DNA of 64,000 nucleotides from Nitrincola alkalilacustris (GTDB lineage Bacteria; Pseudomonadota; Gammaproteobacteria; Pseudomonadales; Balneatricaceae). Positions 61,794-64,000 of this stretch are shown piece after piece. The first letter of the stretch is position 1, and every line of letters begins with the position of its first letter. The position numbers were made by a program, and so were the translations under genes. Location: assembly GCF_008973755.1 (NCBI RefSeq), contig NZ_WBOM01000009.1:117283-181282 (forward strand), given 5' to 3'. The notes beneath the pieces are model-generated. The model did not search any database and was not told where the DNA came from. It was given only the letters and a program-made list of their open reading frames with translations.

Positions 61794-62345
61794 GTGCGAG
61801 CATTGGCACTTCTAGTTCGTCTGATATGTGGGATAAACCAGTTACTGGGAGTGATCTTCTCCTGGTTCTCGCTCGGCATCGTCCTGGTCTGTTTTACCGT
61901 TGTGGTCCTGCGTTACTTTTTCTCCACCGGCTTTGTCTGGATGCAGGATCTCTACGTCTGGCTCAACGGCATGATGTTCATGGGGATCGCTGGTTTCACA
62001 CTGCTGAAAAACGGCCATGTCCGTGTCGATATCTTCTACCGCGAGGCCAGGGTCAAAACCAAGGCACTGGTGGATATGTTCGGCACAGTCGTGTTCATCG
62101 GCCCCTTCGTCTATGTGCTCTTCTATTACGGCTTGCCCTATGTGCAGCGCTCCTGGCGTTTCATGGAGGGATCGGCCAACTTCGGCGGCATGCCGGGGCT
62201 GTATATCCTGAAGAGTTTCCTGCTGGTGTTCGCCGTCGTGGTGGCCTTGCAGGCGCTGGCCATGTTCCTGCGCGGTGTGCTGGTACTGGCAGACCGTGAG
62301 GATCTGCTGCCGGAATCCCTGCGCTATCATGAAGGGAGTATCTGA
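61794..62345 (+). CDS. dctQ: TRAP transporter small permease DctQ
   Basis: 183-residue membrane protein with four hydrophobic segments: GVIFSWFSLGIVLVCFTVVVLRYFFSTGFVW (about 19-49), QDLYVWLNGMMFMGIAGFTLLKNGHVRVDIFY (typical DctQ, about 51-82). Starts at GTG 61794 with GAGGA 7 bases before. Two bases separate it from dctM. No dctP receptor gene precedes it, which is unusual. Confidence 0.9.
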   Translation: MRALALLVRLICGINQLLGVIFSWFSLGIVLVCFTVVVLRYFFSTGFVWMQDLYVWLNGMMFMGIAGFTLLKNGHVRVDIFYREARVKTKALVDMFGTVVFIGPFVYVLFYYGLPYVQRSWRFMEGSANFGGMPGLYILKSFLLVFAVVVALQALAMFLRGVLVLADREDLLPESLRYHEGSI

Positions 62346-62347
62346 GC

Positions 62348-63742
62348 ATGGATCCGGTACTGCTTGGGGAGATCCTCTCCCTGCTGATGTTCTTCTCCAT
62401 TATCGGCGTGCTGATGCTGGGCTTTCCGGTCGCCTTTTCACTGGCCGGCACGTCGCTGTTCTTCGGTACTCTGGGGTACTTCCTCGGGGTGTTTGACCCC
62501 TCCAACCTGTCCAGTCTGGCCCCGCGTTACATGGGCATCATGCTCAATGAGGTGCTGGTGGCGGTGCCACTGTTCATCTTCATGGGGATGATGCTGGAGC
62601 GCTCCGGGATTGCCGAGCAGTTGCTGATCACCATGGGTCGTCTGTTCGGTGCGTTGCGTGGTGGTCTGGGCTTATCCGTTATTGTGGTGGGTGCGCTGCT
62701 GGCGGCCTCCACCGGTATCATCGGCGCCACCGTGGTGACCATGGGGCTGTTGTCGCTGCCGGCGATGATGCGCGCAGGCTACGACACCAAACTGGCCACC
62801 GGGGTGATCTGTGCCTCGGGCACGCTGGGGCAGATCATTCCGCCCTCGACCGTGTTGATCTTCATGGGCGATATGCTGTCCGGCGTGAATGCGCAGGTAC
62901 AGATGGCCAAGGGTAACTTCGCGCCGACACCGGTATCGGTCGGGGACCTGTTTGCCGGGGCGTTCATTCCCGGTCTGATTCTGATCGGTGTGTACATGAG
63001 CTGGATGATCTATAAGGCGATCCGTGAACCCGAGAGCTGCCCGGCACTGGAGGTGACGGCTGAGGAAAAAGCACGCCTGTTCCGCGATGTACTGGTGACA
63101 CTGCTGCCGCCACTGCTGCTGATCGTGGCGGTACTGGGCTCGATTCTGACCGGTGTGGCAACGCCGACTGAGTCCGCCTCTGTCGGGGCGGTGGGCGCGA
63201 TGCTGCTGGCGGCGATACGCAGCAAGCTGACCTATCAGAACCTGCGCCAGGTGATGACGGCGACGGCCAACACCACCACGATGATCTTCATCATCCTGCT
63301 GGGTGCCTCGGTCTTCTCGCTGGTGTTCCGTATGATGGGCGGAGAGGAGCTGGTCAGTGACTTCCTCAATAGTCTGCCGGGTGGCAAGCTGGGCGCGATC
63401 ATCTTCGTCATGCTGCTGATGTTCGTTCTGGGTTTCATTCTGGATACCTTCGAGATCATCTTCATTGTGATCCCGATCACGGCGCCGGTGCTGCTGATGA
63501 TGGATGTGCATCCGGTGTGGCTGGGTGTGATGGTGGCGGTGAACCTGCAGACCAGCTTCCTGACACCGCCGTTCGGTTTTGCGCTCTTCTATCTGCGCGG
63601 TGTGGCGCCGAGTACGGTCAGAACTTCGGATATCTACCGTGGTGTGCTGCCGTTTGTAGGGCTGCAGCTGTTCGTGATTGGCCTGCTGGTAGCCTTCCCG
63701 GGGCTGGTGACCTGGTTGCCTAATCTGATTTACGGCTCGTAG
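62348..63742 (+). CDS. dctM: TRAP transporter large permease DctM
   Basis: 464-residue permease with about 12 segments that couples substrate entry to the Na+ gradient. Family motifs: MLGFPVAFSLAGTSLFF (about 23-39), VPLFIFMGMMLERSGIAEQLL (about 73-93), GASTGIIGATVVTMGLLSLPAM-type segment (about 116-138), GTLGQIIPPSTVLIFMGDML (about 157-176) and LTPPFGFALFYLRG (about 403-416). Bases 62000-63740 are noticeably GC-richer than the neighbours. Followed by a strong terminator. Confidence 0.94.
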   Translation: MDPVLLGEILSLLMFFSIIGVLMLGFPVAFSLAGTSLFFGTLGYFLGVFDPSNLSSLAPRYMGIMLNEVLVAVPLFIFMGMMLERSGIAEQLLITMGRLFGALRGGLGLSVIVVGALLAASTGIIGATVVTMGLLSLPAMMRAGYDTKLATGVICASGTLGQIIPPSTVLIFMGDMLSGVNAQVQMAKGNFAPTPVSVGDLFAGAFIPGLILIGVYMSWMIYKAIREPESCPALEVTAEEKARLFRDVLVTLLPPLLLIVAVLGSILTGVATPTESASVGAVGAMLLAAIRSKLTYQNLRQVMTATANTTTMIFIILLGASVFSLVFRMMGGEELVSDFLNSLPGGKLGAIIFVMLLMFVLGFILDTFEIIFIVIPITAPVLLMMDVHPVWLGVMVAVNLQTSFLTPPFGFALFYLRGVAPSTVRTSDIYRGVLPFVGLQLFVIGLLVAFPGLVTWLPNLIYGS

Positions 63743-63769
63743 CCTGGATTAAGCAGATAAGAACCTATT

Positions 63770-63801
63770 AAAAAGCCCGCGCATACGCGCGGGCTTTTTG
63801 T
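63770..63801 (+). terminator. Bidirectional intrinsic terminator after dctM
   Basis: AAAAAGCCCGCGC-ATA-CGCGCGGGCTTTTT: stem of about eight G/C pairs flanked by A- and T-runs, suited to stopping transcription from both convergent genes. Confidence 0.93.
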
Positions 63802-63842
63802 ATCTGATGACCGCGATCTTCCAACGGCCCTCACGATAGCTG

Positions 63843-64000
63843 TCAGGTCATATGGAAGAACTTCTGACGTGCAGCCAGGAAGGCCTGGTCAACCGTTTCG
63901 GTACGGGTACGCAGAACGTTCAGTGACTGCAGGAAGTGCTCAGTGGTCTTCTTGGTCAGAGCATCACCGCTTTCACGCAGCTCTGTGATGATCTCTTTTG
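63843..64000 (-). CDS. C-terminal end of an unidentified protein (possibly phasin-like)
   Basis: Open minus-strand frame of 51 codons ending at TGA (63843-63845). It reads KEIITELRESGDALTKKTTE, then HFLQSLNVLRTRTETVDQAF and LAARQKFFHMT. Amphipathic helical character throughout, as in phasins, but the fragment is too short for an assignment. Codon use looks like the neighbouring genes, and it is convergent with dctM across a shared terminator. Confidence 0.7.
   Translation of the reverse strand, partial: KEIITELRESGDALTKKTTEHFLQSLNVLRTRTETVDQAFLAARQKFFHMT

Noticed and set aside
62672..63511. His/Gln/Arg-rich minus-strand ORF of 279 codons opposite dctM
   Set aside because: Antisense shadow of a GC-rich membrane protein gene.

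Overview
The window looks like a chromosome segment of a marine gammaproteobacterium. Gene content and order (trmD-rimM-rpsP-ffh-ypjD; grpE-dnaK-dnaJ-dapB; recN, fur, bamE, rnfH, ratA, smpB, ssrA) resemble Oceanospirillales such as Marinobacterium-like bacteria. That placement is an inference from gene order and protein style, not from a search.

1-19.7 kb is conserved core. A ribosome and secretion operon (trmD, rimM, rpsP) and ffh lie on the minus strand. On the plus strand follow a YpjD-type cytochrome assembly protein and a CorC/HlyC membrane protein, then two Nudix hydrolases and a NIF3-domain protein. The heat-shock operon grpE-dnaK-dnaJ-dapB reads leftward from a near-consensus sigma-32 promoter, divergent from recN. 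Then come fur/bamE, rnfH-ratA, an SNF-type Na+ symporter, smpB, a TSUP transporter, a small outer-membrane-like protein and the tmRNA gene ssrA.

19.66-24.93 kb is a compact mobile element (about 5.3 kb, clearly AT-richer) inserted at the 3' end of ssrA. It is bounded by a 15-bp direct repeat, with three copies of an 11-mer near the two ends that may be integrase arm sites. It carries a tyrosine integrase, a serine recombinase, and a minus-strand operon of two unknown proteins and a primase/helicase-like ATPase. Between the ATPase gene and its terminator lies an AT-rich tract next to repeated TGTCAC motifs, which looks like a replication origin. I see no capsid, packaging or conjugation genes, so it resembles a minimal satellite-like or integrative replicating element. 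The insertion appears to have removed the encoded CCA end of tmRNA and moved its probable terminator 5 kb away.

25.0-45.9 kb is accessory surface and signalling DNA. A two-partner secretion locus (TpsB transporter, FecR-domain protein, two giant paralogous TpsA exoproteins of about 1530-1540 aa) reads rightward. On the left it is flanked by a minus-strand set: outer-membrane barrel, cupredoxin-like periplasmic protein, HAMP-class III cyclase. On the right lie a CHASE2-class III cyclase and a GAF-HD-GYP protein. The two cyclases share a similar C-terminal tail, suggesting one cAMP-linked envelope or adhesion module. The two TpsA genes have nearly identical N-terminal thirds, different middles of different base composition, and similar Pro-Glu repeats and Cys-pair C-termini.

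45.4-64 kb holds an Lrp-family regulator divergent from a YjeH-like amino acid exporter, a hybrid histidine kinase with an HD-GYP response regulator, a tripartite tricarboxylate transporter (tctBAC), and a four-gene sensory operon (binding lipoprotein, PAS histidine kinase, single-domain response regulator, REC-REC-PAS-PAS-GGDEF-EAL protein) containing five tandem 13-bp repeats. A TRAP transporter pair (dctQM) without a neighbouring dctP follows a GntR/FadR-like operator. The window closes in the 3' end of an unidentified minus-strand gene.
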